A DNA stretch of 64,000 nucleotides from Takakia lepidozioides (Eukaryota; Streptophyta; Takakiopsida; Takakiales; Takakiaceae), in the NCBI GenBank assembly GCA_030704615.1, contig CM060732.1:868001-932000 (forward strand), written 5' to 3'. The notes under the pieces were generated by a model. That model ran no database searches. It had not been told where the DNA came from and saw only the letters and a program-made list of their open reading frames with translations. A program made the position numbers and the translations under genes. Position 1 is the stretch's first letter. Every line of letters begins with the position of its first letter. Below are positions 22,812 through 34,300 of this stretch, piece after piece.

Positions 22812-23990
22812 TCAGACGCAGGTTAGCAGCCTGCAACCTCCAAAGACTCGAGCCAAATGTTGCAGGTGTGTGTCCCAATCCAGACTGAGAACATTAACAT
22901 CATCCACAAAGACCTTTGCACACTCTCCAATCTCCACGGCCGGGATGGTATTCATGGCCCGCTGGAATGTAGCGGTGGCATTTTTCAAGCCAAATGGCAT
23001 GACCATCCATTCCTACAAACCCCTTTTAGTTATGACTGCAGTCTTCTTCATGTGCATCATCTTCATTCATTTTGATATGCCAAAATCCACTCTGCAAATC
23101 CAAAGCAGAGAACCAGGCAGCATTACCAAGGCTATTGAGCACATCCTGTATCAAGGGCATGGGATAAGAGTCCCTCCTGGTCAAATTATTCAGTGGACGA
23201 TAATCCCCACAGAATCTTTTGGACCCATCCTTCTTGGGAGGTAGAGTCACCGGGCATGAGTACTCCGACTTGATCTCCCGCATCTTGCCTTGCAAGATAA
23301 GAGCCTCATTTTGACGCTGCACTTCCCCTTCCTCCCACTCAGACAATCTGCTGGGCTGACTCCTGCATGGTGGAAACCCTTGGGTGTCTATAACATGCTC
23401 CACCATTGAAGCAAAACCCCAGATCTGCCTTACTGAGAGCAAAACAACCATGATATTTTCTTAACACCTGTTCAAGTGCATACTGGTGTTCCTTTGGCAG
23501 CTTGTGATCAATGTTTATCCGTGCCTGAAGGCTAGCCCAACGCACCTCTTCGGCCTGTTTGGCCTCATCATCAGGGTCCCTCTGCTGGATGTGGTGAACA
23601 TGCGCAGCCACTTTCTCCTTCTCCTCCATAGCAGTAATCATGTTCCAATCATGAAAGTCATCCTCTATCTCAGATTTATTGTTTCCCAACTCTCCCTCCC
23701 AAGCTTTGTTGTATGCATCATGTATCATAGAAGATGCCATGTTCTTTTTGTCTCTTGCTGCAGCAATTCCACCAGTCCTTGATCATGCAGCACCTCCTCC
23801 CCTTCCTCAATTTCCTTAATGCAAGTCTCTATATCAGTCAGGCCTAAACCTTGACCTTCATCTCTACACTCCAAGGAGCTCTCATCACTGGTTGAGGCAC
23901 TCCCCCTGGGACTGTGAGGATCCAGATCTTCCTCCATCTCCTGGTCGCTGTTGGGCAGAAGTAAATGAGCAGCAGGTGTAATTGTCATGA
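22812..23990 (-). pseudogene. Gypsy pol: spacer and reverse transcriptase
   Basis: After an acidic Glu/Asp segment (23988-23725) and a Lys/Glu-rich linker, 23451-23026 reads KKDGSKRFCGDYRPLNNLTR, YPMPLIQDVLNSLG and FSALDLQSGFWHIKM, the standard gypsy RT fingers and palm. The first catalytic Asp is in ALDL. A short scrambled stretch with a stop follows. 23006-22812 then reads MVMPFGLKNATATFQRAM and VFVDDVNVLS. The catalytic box is FVDD where gypsy elements usually have YxDD. Frameshifts occur near 23735, 23400 and 23030. The linker segment FALSKADLGF and DTQGFPPCRSQPSRLSEWE corresponds to the usual start of the RT domain. Confidence 0.75.
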
Positions 23991-24199
23991 TGTTACATCA
24001 CTTGACGCTGTTCCGGGCCATTTCTCAACATTGACTTCGCCCAATGTTCGAAATCAAATCAACGTCCTTAGGACTGGGGCAGGCAATATAGGCTACCTGG
24101 ATAACATCCTCGAATTGAAGCGATGAAGCCGATACGACTTCATCCATGATAGTGTTTTCCCGGGGCATGGGTGTAGGAAAGTGTACTTATTCAAGATCA

Positions 24200-26332
24200 G
24201 TTGGGGAGGGTTCGGGAGTTAGCCTGGTGCGTAGAATGTAGGCCGGTGGTGATCACACACACAAATCTTGGATTATGTTTGATCACGTGAAACGGGTGAA
24301 GGATTGGACGACCATGGCCTGTCATGTGTTGGATCCTACATACCAGAGAGTTATGACTATTGTTGTTTGTGACATGCAGTCGGAGGACACAGAGTCCCAA
24401 ATTCTTATGTGGAAGTCCCTTGTTAACGTGATGGGAGCGAATGATGTGCTAGAACCAAACTTCATTGGGTTCATGGCTGACAGCGTACAAGCAAATTGGA
24501 ATGTTGTCCGGACTATTTTTGGCTCTGATGAACCCAAAATACCAATGCAAGGCCGGGAACGCACTTGCCTCTTTCATTGGACCCAGTCCCTTTGACGACA
24601 CACAAAGAGTTCCATAAAACTGGAGTTGCAGGAGGAGCATCTGAGACTATGCCATCTGTTTAAAGATGCCACAACCAAGCGGGAAACAAACTCCATGTTC
24701 CAGACTATTCGAGCATGGTGGTACTCTTCTGAGGCAGCGAGTCTGGATGGAATCAAAGAGCTGGAAGACTGGTTGGGCTTTTGGCACTTCAGATACAGAC
24801 AGTGGGGTGCTTTCATGACAACTGTAAGTTAATAACATACTACCATGATTCTTCTTTCTTCGTTGTTATAAGGGGATATGTTCATGACCGAACATGCCGT
24901 CCAGTCCACTTCAATGCTACTCCACATAATCATGGCTTGTGTTTAATTTCATGCAAAATATTTCACTAGAGGACATTGCGGGTATATGCCCTCCTGCAAT
25001 CTGCCGGAGACTGTGCATAGTATGTGGATGGCGCAATCCGGTAAGGACGCTCAGAACCTTTATGTTGCAACATCAGATGACATGGTCCGCGCGCTTTCGC
25101 AACAAATAAAGTACCGAGACTTCCTGAGGGGACGGGGTGCTGGTAAAGGGCCAGATAGGGCAGAGTTGCTGCTCAGGGCTGCAAATAGATCCAAGCATCC
25201 AACAAAAATGGCTTGGGCTGTAACTGGAACTCCTTTGCAGTCGAGGCTCTCACATCTGGAAGGTGAGGAGAGATCCGGTTCATGCAAGCGCAAACTGGAC
25301 ACCCCTCCAGGATCCGTTGGTGACTCCCATCGGCATGATAAAGATAATTTATCCACACCTCGTGTGCCTGTGCCACCAAATTTCGAATCTGGCACTCCCC
25401 CTGTAGGTGCATGTTATGCTACAGATTTCAATGCAAGATATCCCACTGCTCCAGTGCGGGGAGAAGGACGGACGATCGAAGAGTCCGATTGTGGTGATGC
25501 AAGGTGGCATATTGGACGGACTCCCCAAGGATCAAAAGTTGGGTATTCTGCTATCAGGGCCATGTCCTTTGTGAAGTGCACCAGTAAGATTTGTAGAGGC
25601 ACTGGCGGGACTCCTGCCCCGACTTTCACTGCTTTGTTCAAACATTACACTGCGCGGGAGTCTAGGCCTCACAAGTTCTGGTTCTGCCCTGATGACATTG
25701 AGCATTGTGTGATGGGGACTTGTTGGGATTCAGTCATCAGTAAGCCTCAAATTTCTGTCGTGTGGCCAGTGAAGGTGGGAACAACTCTCTCCAAACAAGA
25801 AATTGACATGCTAGAAGATGCTGGGTTTCGACTTCCAAGAGACCCAACTGTCGTAACACCAATTCCATCGCGGGGTTCACCATCCGCATTCCCTGCACGT
25901 CCACCACATGGGAACAACTGGCCTACGAAAAGAAATGGAAAACAGGTCCATCGTGTTTAGGCAGGTGCAGATCATCAGTGAAAATTGAGTATGCTAGAAC
26001 CCTGCAGTGTCGGGTGAGCCAAATTGTGAATGTCCCCCCCTCCAGGCTATGGGCCTCCGTACAGTATGGTGACATCGGGATCTGTTGTACATGACATGAC
26101 TTATGAGATTACTGTTGGGAATTTTCTAAATTGCACATGCCCGGACTTCGAGAACACGCTATCAAGCTCCCTTGGAAAGAGAGGCAAATTTGTCCCGTGC
26201 AAACATCTTTACTACATCTACATTCAGAGAATGTTTTGTGATCCTCAACGAGACACGTGCATTCACCAATGTACAATGGGTCCCAGTGACGTTCAGACAC
26301 TTCTGCAGCGAGACATGATAGGTGAAATCTGA
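24200..26332 (+). pseudogene. MULE-type DNA transposase with SWIM finger
   Basis: The frame at 24275-24592 reads TTMACHVLDPTYQRVMTIVV, ESQILMWKSLVNVMG, then NFIGFMADSVQANWNVVRTI and CLFHW. These correspond to the first and second catalytic Asp and the CxxH of Mutator-like transposases. After a frameshift, 24626-24829 ends at a GTAAGT donor (24827) with acceptor ACTAG at about 24969, an intron whose position is shared with the minus copy at 11.7-12.7 kb. 24986-25957 is a 324-residue open frame with a Cys/His region (CTSKICRGTGG, then KFWFCPDDIEHCVMGTC). The last part is the SWIM domain, listed separately. At least three frame changes; terminal inverted repeats were not found. Confidence 0.65.
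26030..26332 (+). pseudogene. SWIM zinc finger and C-terminus of the MULE transposase
   Basis: YEITVGNFLNCTCPDFENTL, then VPCKHLYYIYIQRM fits CxCx(n)CxH, the SWIM zinc finger found after the catalytic domain in MULE and FAR1-type proteins. It binds DNA or partner proteins in that family. The upstream part (SQIVNVPPSRLWASVQYGD) lies in another frame, so a frameshift sits near 26072. The stop is at 26330-26332. Confidence 0.7.
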
Positions 26333-26339
26333 GGTATTC

Positions 26340-26590
26340 TGAAGGAGTTCAATCTTTGTCAATGACTCCACTTTGATGAATGAGTTCAATATTTCGTAAT
26401 GGCTCCACTTTCGTGAATGCACCAATCTTTTTTAATTGATCCACTGTCTTCAATGAGACCAATCATTCTTAATGGATCCACTTTCTTGAATGACATCAAT
26501 TTTGTCAATGGCTCCACTATCTTTGAATGAGTTCAAATGGCTCCTCTTTCTTCAATGACTTAAAATCTTTGTTCATGTCTCCACTTCCGT
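26340..26590. repeat. ~38-bp degenerate tandem repeat
   Basis: About six units around TCAATGGCTCCACTTTCTT followed by GAATGA(G/C)(T/A)TCAAT. It starts directly after the MULE stop codon. Confidence 0.7.
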
Positions 26591-26689
26591 CTACCATTGT
26601 TAAGACAGACTGAGTGTGTGTGTGCTTGGTCATCCTTTTCATTCTCCTCTGTCCTCTCGGGTTGGTCGTGGCATCCTAGCTTGAAACTC

Positions 26690-27180
26690 ATAGTGCCACG
26701 TCCACGCCAGCTTAATGCCCGTTTCCCAGCAAACACATGGCTGTTTGCAATTGCATTTTTTGGGTTTTTGTTTTAATTTGTTCTGTTGGGTTGAATTATC
26801 ATGTGCCAACACAGGCTGAGAATTAAGATGGCGTTGACGACACCTTAATCCCCAGCCCCTGCACACACACCAGCCCATGAGCGTTTCGAGTCCACCCCGT
26901 GGGCAGTCACCTCCCAGCTCACTCGATCAGTCCGCTAAGGGTTTTTTCCTTGTGTTGGAATGTCATGTGCCCCTGCTTGGAATTAAGCTGGCGTTGATAC
27001 CACCTTAATGCCCGTTTCCCTGCACATAAATGCTTATCGGTAAGGTTTTTTCCTCGGTAATTATTTATTTATTTCATGGGTTGAATTGTCATGTGCTGAC
27101 ATGGGCTGCGAATTAAGCTGGCGTTGACGACAGCTTAATGCCTGTTTCTCTGCGCACATGTTGATCGGTAAGGATAAATG
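26690..27180. repeat. ~130-165-bp tandem repeat with ATTAAGCTG hairpins
   Basis: Three full units and one partial share GTCATGTGC, GGCGTTGA and TTAATGCCCGTTTC. Each has an inverted repeat ATTAAGCTG and CAGCTTAAT around a 10-nt loop. It is perfect at 27110-27137 and has one mismatch at 26822-26849 and 26982-27009. TTGATCGGTAAGG or CTTATCGGTAAGG ends the last two units. Confidence 0.7.
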
Positions 27181-27189
27181 TTGTTGCAG

Positions 27190-27780
27190 TCATCCATGGT
27201 TCATTCATTAGCTTAATTTTTCATCCCACACTCATCCAACATTCATCCCTTCTTTTTTTCATTCACAATTCATTCATCCGGAGCTTTTCATCGCATTTTC
27301 GTACACCACATTGTCGTCATGGAGCACGGATTCTTCGGTCCGATGGAGAGGAGTTTGCGTCCACGGCAATAGGCCCTCTATTTCCCTCGGTTGTAGGCTC
27401 CGCTTCACTAATCTGCTCACACTTACAATCTGTTCATGCTTAAGGGATTCTGCTCACGTTTACCACGCAAAGCGTGAGCGTGCTCACGTGAGCTGCTCAC
27501 ACGGTAGCTTCCCTAAAAAACTTTCACCTGTTTGAGGGGTGTTTCATGGACTTCTCCTAGTCCGAGGTGTGATGGGAAGAGATGAATCGATGGTTGTAAC
27601 TGAGGTAAACGGCTTCACCCTGCAGATGCCACAATCGTTCCGCTACCTTGAGCCAAAAGATACTCGAGTGACAATTCCAACCACCTTCTCCTTCACCACT
27701 AGAGAATGCAAAGGGTAGAGCTCGGCTAGGTTATGACGTGGCAGAGCCCAATCTTCTCCTGATCAAATGATGCACCAGGA
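27190..27780. other. Gene-free stretch
   Basis: CATTC/CATCC-rich text, then GCTCAC/GTGAGC palindromic text at 27455-27505. No coding or RNA feature that I can support. Confidence 0.35.
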
Positions 27781-27787
27781 TACACCA

Positions 27788-28023
27788 CTACATCCTTAGT
27801 AACGAACTTGAATGCTTCGGGATACCAGCACTTGATGGCTTGCTCCCAAGATCATCAGCATGCAGTTCTTTGTCCCAGGCATGACGAGTATTGGTCAATG
27901 CAACTGCTGTACCACCTCTGATGAACTCCCACAAACGATAGCCACTTATAATGAGCTTGGGATACAGGAAGCTCTCAAGGTCAGAGGTCCGATCCCTGGT
28001 CACAACGAACTTAGGCACTCCCA
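27788..28023 (-). pseudogene. Coding remnant interrupted by the CACTA element
   Basis: Open frame of 78 residues (GVPKFVVTRDRTSDLESFLY, then GYRLWEFIRGGTAVALTNTR). The opening resembles the GxPxxxVSDRDPxF segment of gypsy integrases, but the second Asp region is altered. The frame can be continued across the CACTA element into 28860-28940 (EIAKRLPRTEIQRRVSEGQ) when one copy of the CCA duplication is removed. Identity is weak. Confidence 0.3.
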
Positions 28024-28857
28024 CACTACAACAGATCGCGGTATTTATGACTGTATATATGACTATTCTGCAGTCATAAACTGTACATATGACTTCTATG
28101 ACTATAAGTCATGCAAACCAAGTGAATACAATGAGTACATGATGGTACGGTCCGGATGACTACAGTAAGATAAACCAAGTGATATCTCTCACTGCAGTCA
28201 TATATACCATATTGCAGTCGCCGCTGCCGCGCCACGTGGCGAGGCGCAATTGATTTTTTCAAAAAAATAAAAAAATAAAAAAAATGTCAAATGCCGCGTC
28301 GTACTGCGTTGTGCCACATGGCATAATACATTTTATAATAATGACAAAAAACCACGTGACAGCTCATCTAAGGTACCACGTGCTATCCCTAGCTCGCTTA
28401 CTAAGCCTAGGACCATCTTATCCATTTGATTGTACTTAGAGGAGTTTGAACCTCCAACCTCTATACTATAAGAGTTATAGTTCACTACCTGCTAATCAAT
28501 ACACCCATTAGTCATTTATGTGATCATATGGTGTTTTAATTGTATTATACACACCAAATTACAAAATCCCTAGTAGTCATCATGACTATGTAACCTCATC
28601 CATGTACATTGTAGTCATGAAAATGACTATTAGTGGTGAGCTAAATCTGGTCAATTGTCGTTGACCAGCCTTCCGCCCATTCCAGAGCCATGTAGTCATA
28701 CAGACGACTACTTAGATAGTCGTTTATATGACTACAGTCGTATGAACGACTGCGGGAGGTCAATTTCATATAAAAACATGGTGCAGTCATGGTCAAAGTC
28801 AAGAAAACCATGACTACCACGGTTTGGCTGTCATAATTACCGCGATCTGTTGTAGTG
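28024..28857. mobile_element. Non-autonomous CACTA (EnSpm/CMC) element
   Basis: Left end CACTACAACAGATCGCGGTA at 28024 and right end TACCGCGATCTGTTGTAGTG ending at 28857 are inverted repeats of at least 20 bp starting with the CACTA signature. The flanks are CCA at 28021-28023 and CCA at 28858-28860, a 3-bp target duplication as expected for this superfamily. The 834-bp interior has no transposase frame but many short inverted ATGACTA/TAGTCAT motifs, typical of subterminal transposase-binding repeats. An A-rich tract lies at 28255-28285. Confidence 0.9.
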
Positions 28858-28860
28858 CCA

Positions 28861-29459
28861 ATTTGGGCTAGATAAGCAGCTGGCCTTCACTAACTCGTCT
28901 TTGAATCTCAGTTCTGGGCAATCGTTTCGCAATTTCTTTTGTATGGAGTTTTTGCAGTAGTCTCCCCGCAAAAGCGCCCTGTGTGGGCAACAACTACTTT
29001 TCTTCGTTGCTCACGAGCCTCCCGCTCAATGCTCACAGGCTTGCGAGCCTCTTCAATGGCAGTTTGCTCAAATTTTGCACACCATTACTCAGAAGGCACA
29101 TCCAGGGGAATTTTGTCATCAGGTCCCTCACCGGCGGCTCGCCTTCATAAGTCTTGACCAGCTCGGGCGGCGTGAGATCACAAAGAACACTTAGAAATAC
29201 CACCTCAAAAGAATCGTTAGCAATCTCGAAGGAAAAGGATTCACTCGAACTGGCGGCCATTGCATTTGCTCTCTGCACAACAAAACACAACACTTTCTGC
29301 AAAGCAAAACACATCACACACAAGAGCTCCAAGGTGATGATTGAACAGGGTGGATAGGACGGTGAGCGCCGCCATTGTTATAAGATCTCCTGAATCAACT
29401 TTCCGATCCGACGCAGCCCTTTCACCAACGTTGGCAGGCACGCTAGTTTAGCGTGCCCC
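28861..29459 (-). other. Unrecognised stretch with one open frame (29033-29332)
   Basis: The minus frame 29332-29033 encodes about 99 residues, including FSFEIANDSFEVVFLSVLCD and LTPPELVKTYEGEPPVRDLM. It looks protein-like in composition but I recognise no family, and no second copy occurs in the window. It could be an exon or chance. Confidence 0.25.
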
Positions 29460-30076
29460 CCATCTCCACCAAATCCCTCTACTCGAGGGATATGCTCTTC
29501 TCCTCAGAGAGGTTTGGGCGCAGAAATGGGGAAATAGCTGGTAGAACACGCCAAGCTAGAGAGGAGGGATCTCACACGAGATGAAACTAGCAAGCGGACC
29601 AATCAAAACACATGCATGGGCATCATGAGCTTCACATCCAAACACACTGCTCATCCAAGTACACTGTGATGATCACACAAAACATCATGCGTTTGGCCTA
29701 AGCCATCCTACCTTTATATTAAAGAAATGGGTAATCTAGAATGGCAGGTGGTGACTTCTTATTGGCTGCATGGATTACTTTAAGCCTTACACACACATCA
29801 GCAGGCACATGTCGGATTACGTTATTGTTAGAATGAGACAAAGGCTTTGGCCAGAATTAGGTACACTTTAATGGTAGTACCAACTCCCCGCTTTTCATCC
29901 ATCAAATGAACGGAAGAGCATCTATAGCAGGCAAAATCCTTCATCTTACATATGTAAGACCCGCCCACGCAAGGAGGATTGAGCTCCAACGAGCTTCGGC
30001 AAAATTACCAAAGCAAGGCTCCCCGAGCCAAATTCAAATTCAAATAAATCTAGACTAGGCATCCGATAGGAGAGCA
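29460..30076 (-). repeat. ~600-bp dispersed repeat, inverted partner of 2395-3000
   Basis: Reverse complement of the first copy from GAGGGATATGCTCTTCTCC to ATCCGATAGGAGAG, with scattered substitutions and small indels. The pair lies 26 kb apart in opposite orientation. Confidence 0.65.
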
Positions 30077-30079
30077 TCT

Positions 30080-31320
30080 GCATCCTCTTGTAAGTAAGTG
30101 CACAGTAACATTTCATGGTGCCTTGTCCAAATTTTTTGGCATTATGACAAATTTTCAGCCCTAGATGTTATCTTGAAGATTGCCCATTTGGCTGCCACGT
30201 AGGCAGGTCAATGGTGCTCTAACGCTGGATTTCCTGAAACCCTAGTTGCAAAATTCTAGGGAGCAGAGCTTTTATGATTTTTTGGCGCTGTCCACATGTG
30301 CTCCTCTTTGACATCTACAATTCATCTTCAAGGTTCACTTCCATCCACTATCATCCATGGGAACGGGAGCGTGGCACGTAATCTGACGCGACCTGAAGAC
30401 CGGATTCAGGTCGCGGCGTCCTTTAGGGGTTAAATATCTGTATGTGTTACATTTTCTTACTCCCTAGGCACATATAGGTGGAGGGTAGACCATATATATC
30501 TACAGAAGTTATCTCAGATCAAGTCTACCTTCACCGAGCTTACCTACATCATGACTTCCAACAATATCCAGGAGCCGCAAGATCGTAAATAAATTAACGG
30601 GGTTGAGGAAGGGATCACACAAGGCTTCATTGGTCTGGGAAACGGCACCCAAAATCGTTCCAAGAGGCGAAGGAGTCTCTTTGTGGACAAGTTTGCTGGT
30701 AGCTTCCGGGACATTGATGAGGTGATGAAGTTGGACAGAGCTGGTAGTGCCGTATTGTCCTCTGTTCAGGGCTATCTCGACCCTCCAAAGTTACATGTTA
30801 ACCATTCTCCCAGATATGTCTAGGCTTCCAATGACTCTGTAGCTGAGGGTCCTGGCCACCCAGTTATCATTTTATCATTGTAGAATGTTGGAAGTACTAC
30901 TGCACCAGTACTACGTTTTTCCTCAGGAACTGGATTCCACTCTGATATCCGCCTTCATTTTAGTTCTCTAGGTCTAGCTTTTTCTCGAGCATGTGCAATC
31001 GGTTATCACCAAAACTTGCCTCCTTGGGGGTTTCACAAGGTGATCAAGGTCCAAGCCTGAGTAATACAGAGTTCCTTTGACCACCACCGATCAGCTTCAA
31101 TACATGACTCTTGGGGTTCACCACTGCCATGGCAAGCCAAGTTCATTCGTCCTCAAGGTTTGCCTTTTACTTCTTTGCCCTCTCTCCTTCAACCATCACT
31201 CACTTGAATCTCTTGAAGCTGCCCAAATAAAGGCAGGTCCTACTGTACCCCTACTTTGCTGGACAGGAGTTCATACTTGACTGTTTTTACTCGGTGTCAA
31301 GATTAGTTCCAACAAAGATG
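30080..31320. other. Mostly non-coding; one degenerate frame at 30552-30883
   Basis: A plus-strand frame reads MTSNNIQEPQDRK, a TAA, then GVEEGITQGFIGLG, RSKRRRSLFVDKFAGSFRDI and, after a TAG, ASNDSVAEGPGHP. It resembles the start of a retroelement ORF (basic cluster, no domain), but I cannot assign it. 31080-31320 lies beyond the stop codon of the TPR gene and may include its 3' untranslated region. Confidence 0.3.
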
Positions 31321-31325
31321 ATAAG

Positions 31326-34300
31326 CTATTTAGGCATGAGCTCAACTGAGCTGTCCAAGCTCAATTTTTGCACTCTTCGAACAAGAGATGGAATTTCAGA
31401 GGTCCTGCCAAGGGTATGGAGCAGCATAATCAGCAACTCCAATGTAAGCTCGATCTCAGGGCTGTCTGGCCCCAGCTCCCTTTCTTGAATGGCTAAGACC
31501 CGCCACATTAACATCACTGCCTCATCATTTCTTCCCAGTGAATGCAAGATGGAAGCAAGGCAATTGCATGCTTCTCCTGAAAATCCACCCACTGTTAATA
31601 AGAAAACAGCTCTATTTAACCACTAAAGATAAGACTACCAGTAAAACTCTTGCCTGGAATCCACAAGAACCAATTATTTGAGCTACTCCCACTTTTACCG
31701 GAACTTCACTCATGTTACACCTATTTCAGGACTAATCAAGGAATTGGACCATTCCTGCCCTTTGAGATATCCAATTCTTGCACATCTTTCACATCAGCAA
31801 TTCCTCCAAGATGTGCATAGATATGGAACACACAGAGAGGGAGGGAGCTCACCAACAATAGCACTATGGCAGCCATATGTCGTTTCTCGAAGATGCAGAG
31901 CTTGACGTGCGAGTGGCTCTGCCTCGTCTGACCGGCCTAGATGGTGCAATGCAGTAGCCAGACATTCAAGCGGGATAGAAACCTGTGGAGCATTGGGGCC
32001 CAAATTGGCTGTCACCAGTTTTAAGCTGCGCCGTAGCAACGGTTCACATTTGTCATACTTCTCTGAAGCAGCATATGACGATGCTAAGTTCTGCAGGTGC
32101 ACCACCAATTGGATGTGGTTGGAGCCCACAGCTTTTTCCTTCTTTAGCAAATTCTGCTCCCATAGCTCCTGAGCTTCATCATTCCTGTTCCACAATGGAA
32201 TAGTTTGCTTCATATTCTATCACTCTGGCACACAAACTCTCCATAACTCTCGTAGCACATGCTCCTGCTCCTGCTCCCACAAGGCCATAGTTTATTTTTA
32301 TTTCTAACTTGTACAAACCCTCTTCATACAGAAACATTCCATTCCAAGCTCTTTGCTGAACACAACTACGCCCAGCTCACACTACGCTCACACTGGCCAA
32401 TGAACTGACCTTTCCAGCAGATTGAGGAGCTCAGCTAGATCAGTGCGCAGTGTCTCCATGGTTGGGTCATCATCAGAGAATTTACTGCATCCTTCCATTA
32501 TTTGGAGCCCCTTATTGTACAAAAACACAGCCTCATCCACCTCACCTGCAGTTTATACCAACAAAGATTGGAGCTTTTATTTCCTTCAACTTTAAACAGT
32601 GCATGCATCAAGAAAACCAGCCTAGAGCCGAGAGAAACTTTTGCAACTACTTAAGCAACAAAGGGGCACAAGTAGGTCTTCAATTTGAGAGCACTACAGC
32701 TATGGTAGACCTCAAGAAAGAGCAGCCCAGCAAATAGAACTAGAGGCAAACTTTCACTGAGAAGGTCACCTCTGGCCACTTTCGTTCGGGCAAGTGCACA
32801 CGTGGCCACGCCAACCCTCCCATCATGTGGTCCCCACATCCTCTCTACCAGCCTCAATGCTCTGTTTCAGTTCAAGATCGTGTTATTTTAGTGGTATAGA
32901 CTTCATATTTAAGAATAGCTGCTCCAGGATACATTTCTCAAGTAGAATCCCATCTCACAAAGCAGGCACGCTCACCTTCAGTGTGCCCGGGAGGTTGAAT
33001 ACAGAACCCACTCCGAAGAACTGAACAAACCAGTTTGGACCAGAGTGTGCCTTTGCAAAGCCTTCACAGCCATTTGTTACCTCTGGTTAATTTTCTGACA
33101 ATCATCCGCTAATTTGGCTTTCAGAATAACAACAGAGTGCCAAAGCCCTGCAGGAAACAGTAGAAACAGCCATGGTGCATTTCTGCCATGGAAGACTAAC
33201 AGGTGGCCACACAGAAAGGCACTAGCGGTATTAACTGCAAACCCGGTGCTGTGACTGTGTTAGCATAATATCTGGTACTGATTTTTATGACCTGGTCCCA
33301 GGTTACAGCAGGCCTGAAGACTGGGACTGGACAGGAGCCCTAGTAAGTGACTTTACAGGACATGCCCAGAGACTCAGGAACGAGGTATGCAAATATTCTT
33401 GTTTTAAGTTCTTCCAAGGCTTCAGAACAGGTAAAAGCTTAGTTTCTCATGAGTGAGAAAGATTGTACTCATAAGACGTTGTTTGCCGTAGCCTTGTGGC
33501 CATTGACCCCGCGCCCAGTTTGAGCGGGAACAAAAGGGACAGAACCTACCTCTGTCAGGGGCTGACGTTGGTAGTAAGACTTACCTCCATATATAGAATT
33601 AATCCGGGTTTTCCAGATATCCTCTAGAAATCCCTTCACACAAGCATCAATCTGCTGTGTGTGATTTGCCCAAAAACTAGGCCTCAGGAGGGCCTGGGCT
33701 TTTGGCTCAGCCTCGAGACTTTCAAAGTTGGTAAACAGGCGTACAGGCACAATACCCTTAATAGATTTGAAGAGAGCGTCTCTTTGGTGAGAGAACCCCG
33801 GACAGTGTATCAGAAAATGAATACTGTCTTCAGATTGCCCACACAACGGGCAATTGCACTCTCCCTTTCCTCTCTGCTTCTGTTGGCTGTTCAAAGGTAG
33901 GCTTCCTGCCCTGAGTTTAAATTTCAGTCTAGTGCCGAGAGTGGGTAGACCCTTGAGGTCATCCAAGATGTCCTCCCCCATGTCACAGACTGGAAACAAG
34001 TTCAGGGAAGTTTTCTGCCTAACTTCATTTTCATCAGACAATCTCATGGCAACAGACATGGCTGAGGACACTACAGCCTCTAAGTCAGATTTATCCAGCA
34101 GGGTCAAGACTTGCGGATCCAGGTCCAGGTCCTTGAGGATCTCTTCTACTCTCTTCTGCCAGGACTTAGCCTGTTTGACAGGGTGGTCCTGTTTCCAAGA
34201 TATAGAGTCGATTAACTTAGGACATCTGGTGTTGGGCATATGTTGCAGCTGACCCCACCATCTGACCTTGAATTCATCTCGTCGGGAGCTTAAGGACGGA

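Larger units (their letters stand above)
20050..23990 (-). mobile_element. Ty3/gypsy retrotransposon, pol region, LTRs not found
   Basis: Reading the minus strand from 23990 downward gives an acidic spacer, reverse transcriptase, RNase H, a second RNase-H-like block, then an integrase. The order RT, RNase H, integrase is that of Ty3/gypsy. Several frameshifts and stops break it, so it is not autonomous. No gag, protease, primer site or LTR could be placed at either side; the right side meets a plus-strand MULE near 24000. Sub-regions are listed separately. Confidence 0.8.

Noticed and set aside
27455-27505. GCTCAC/GTGAGC palindromic text as a regulatory site
   Set aside because: Single occurrence, irregular arms and no gene beside it.
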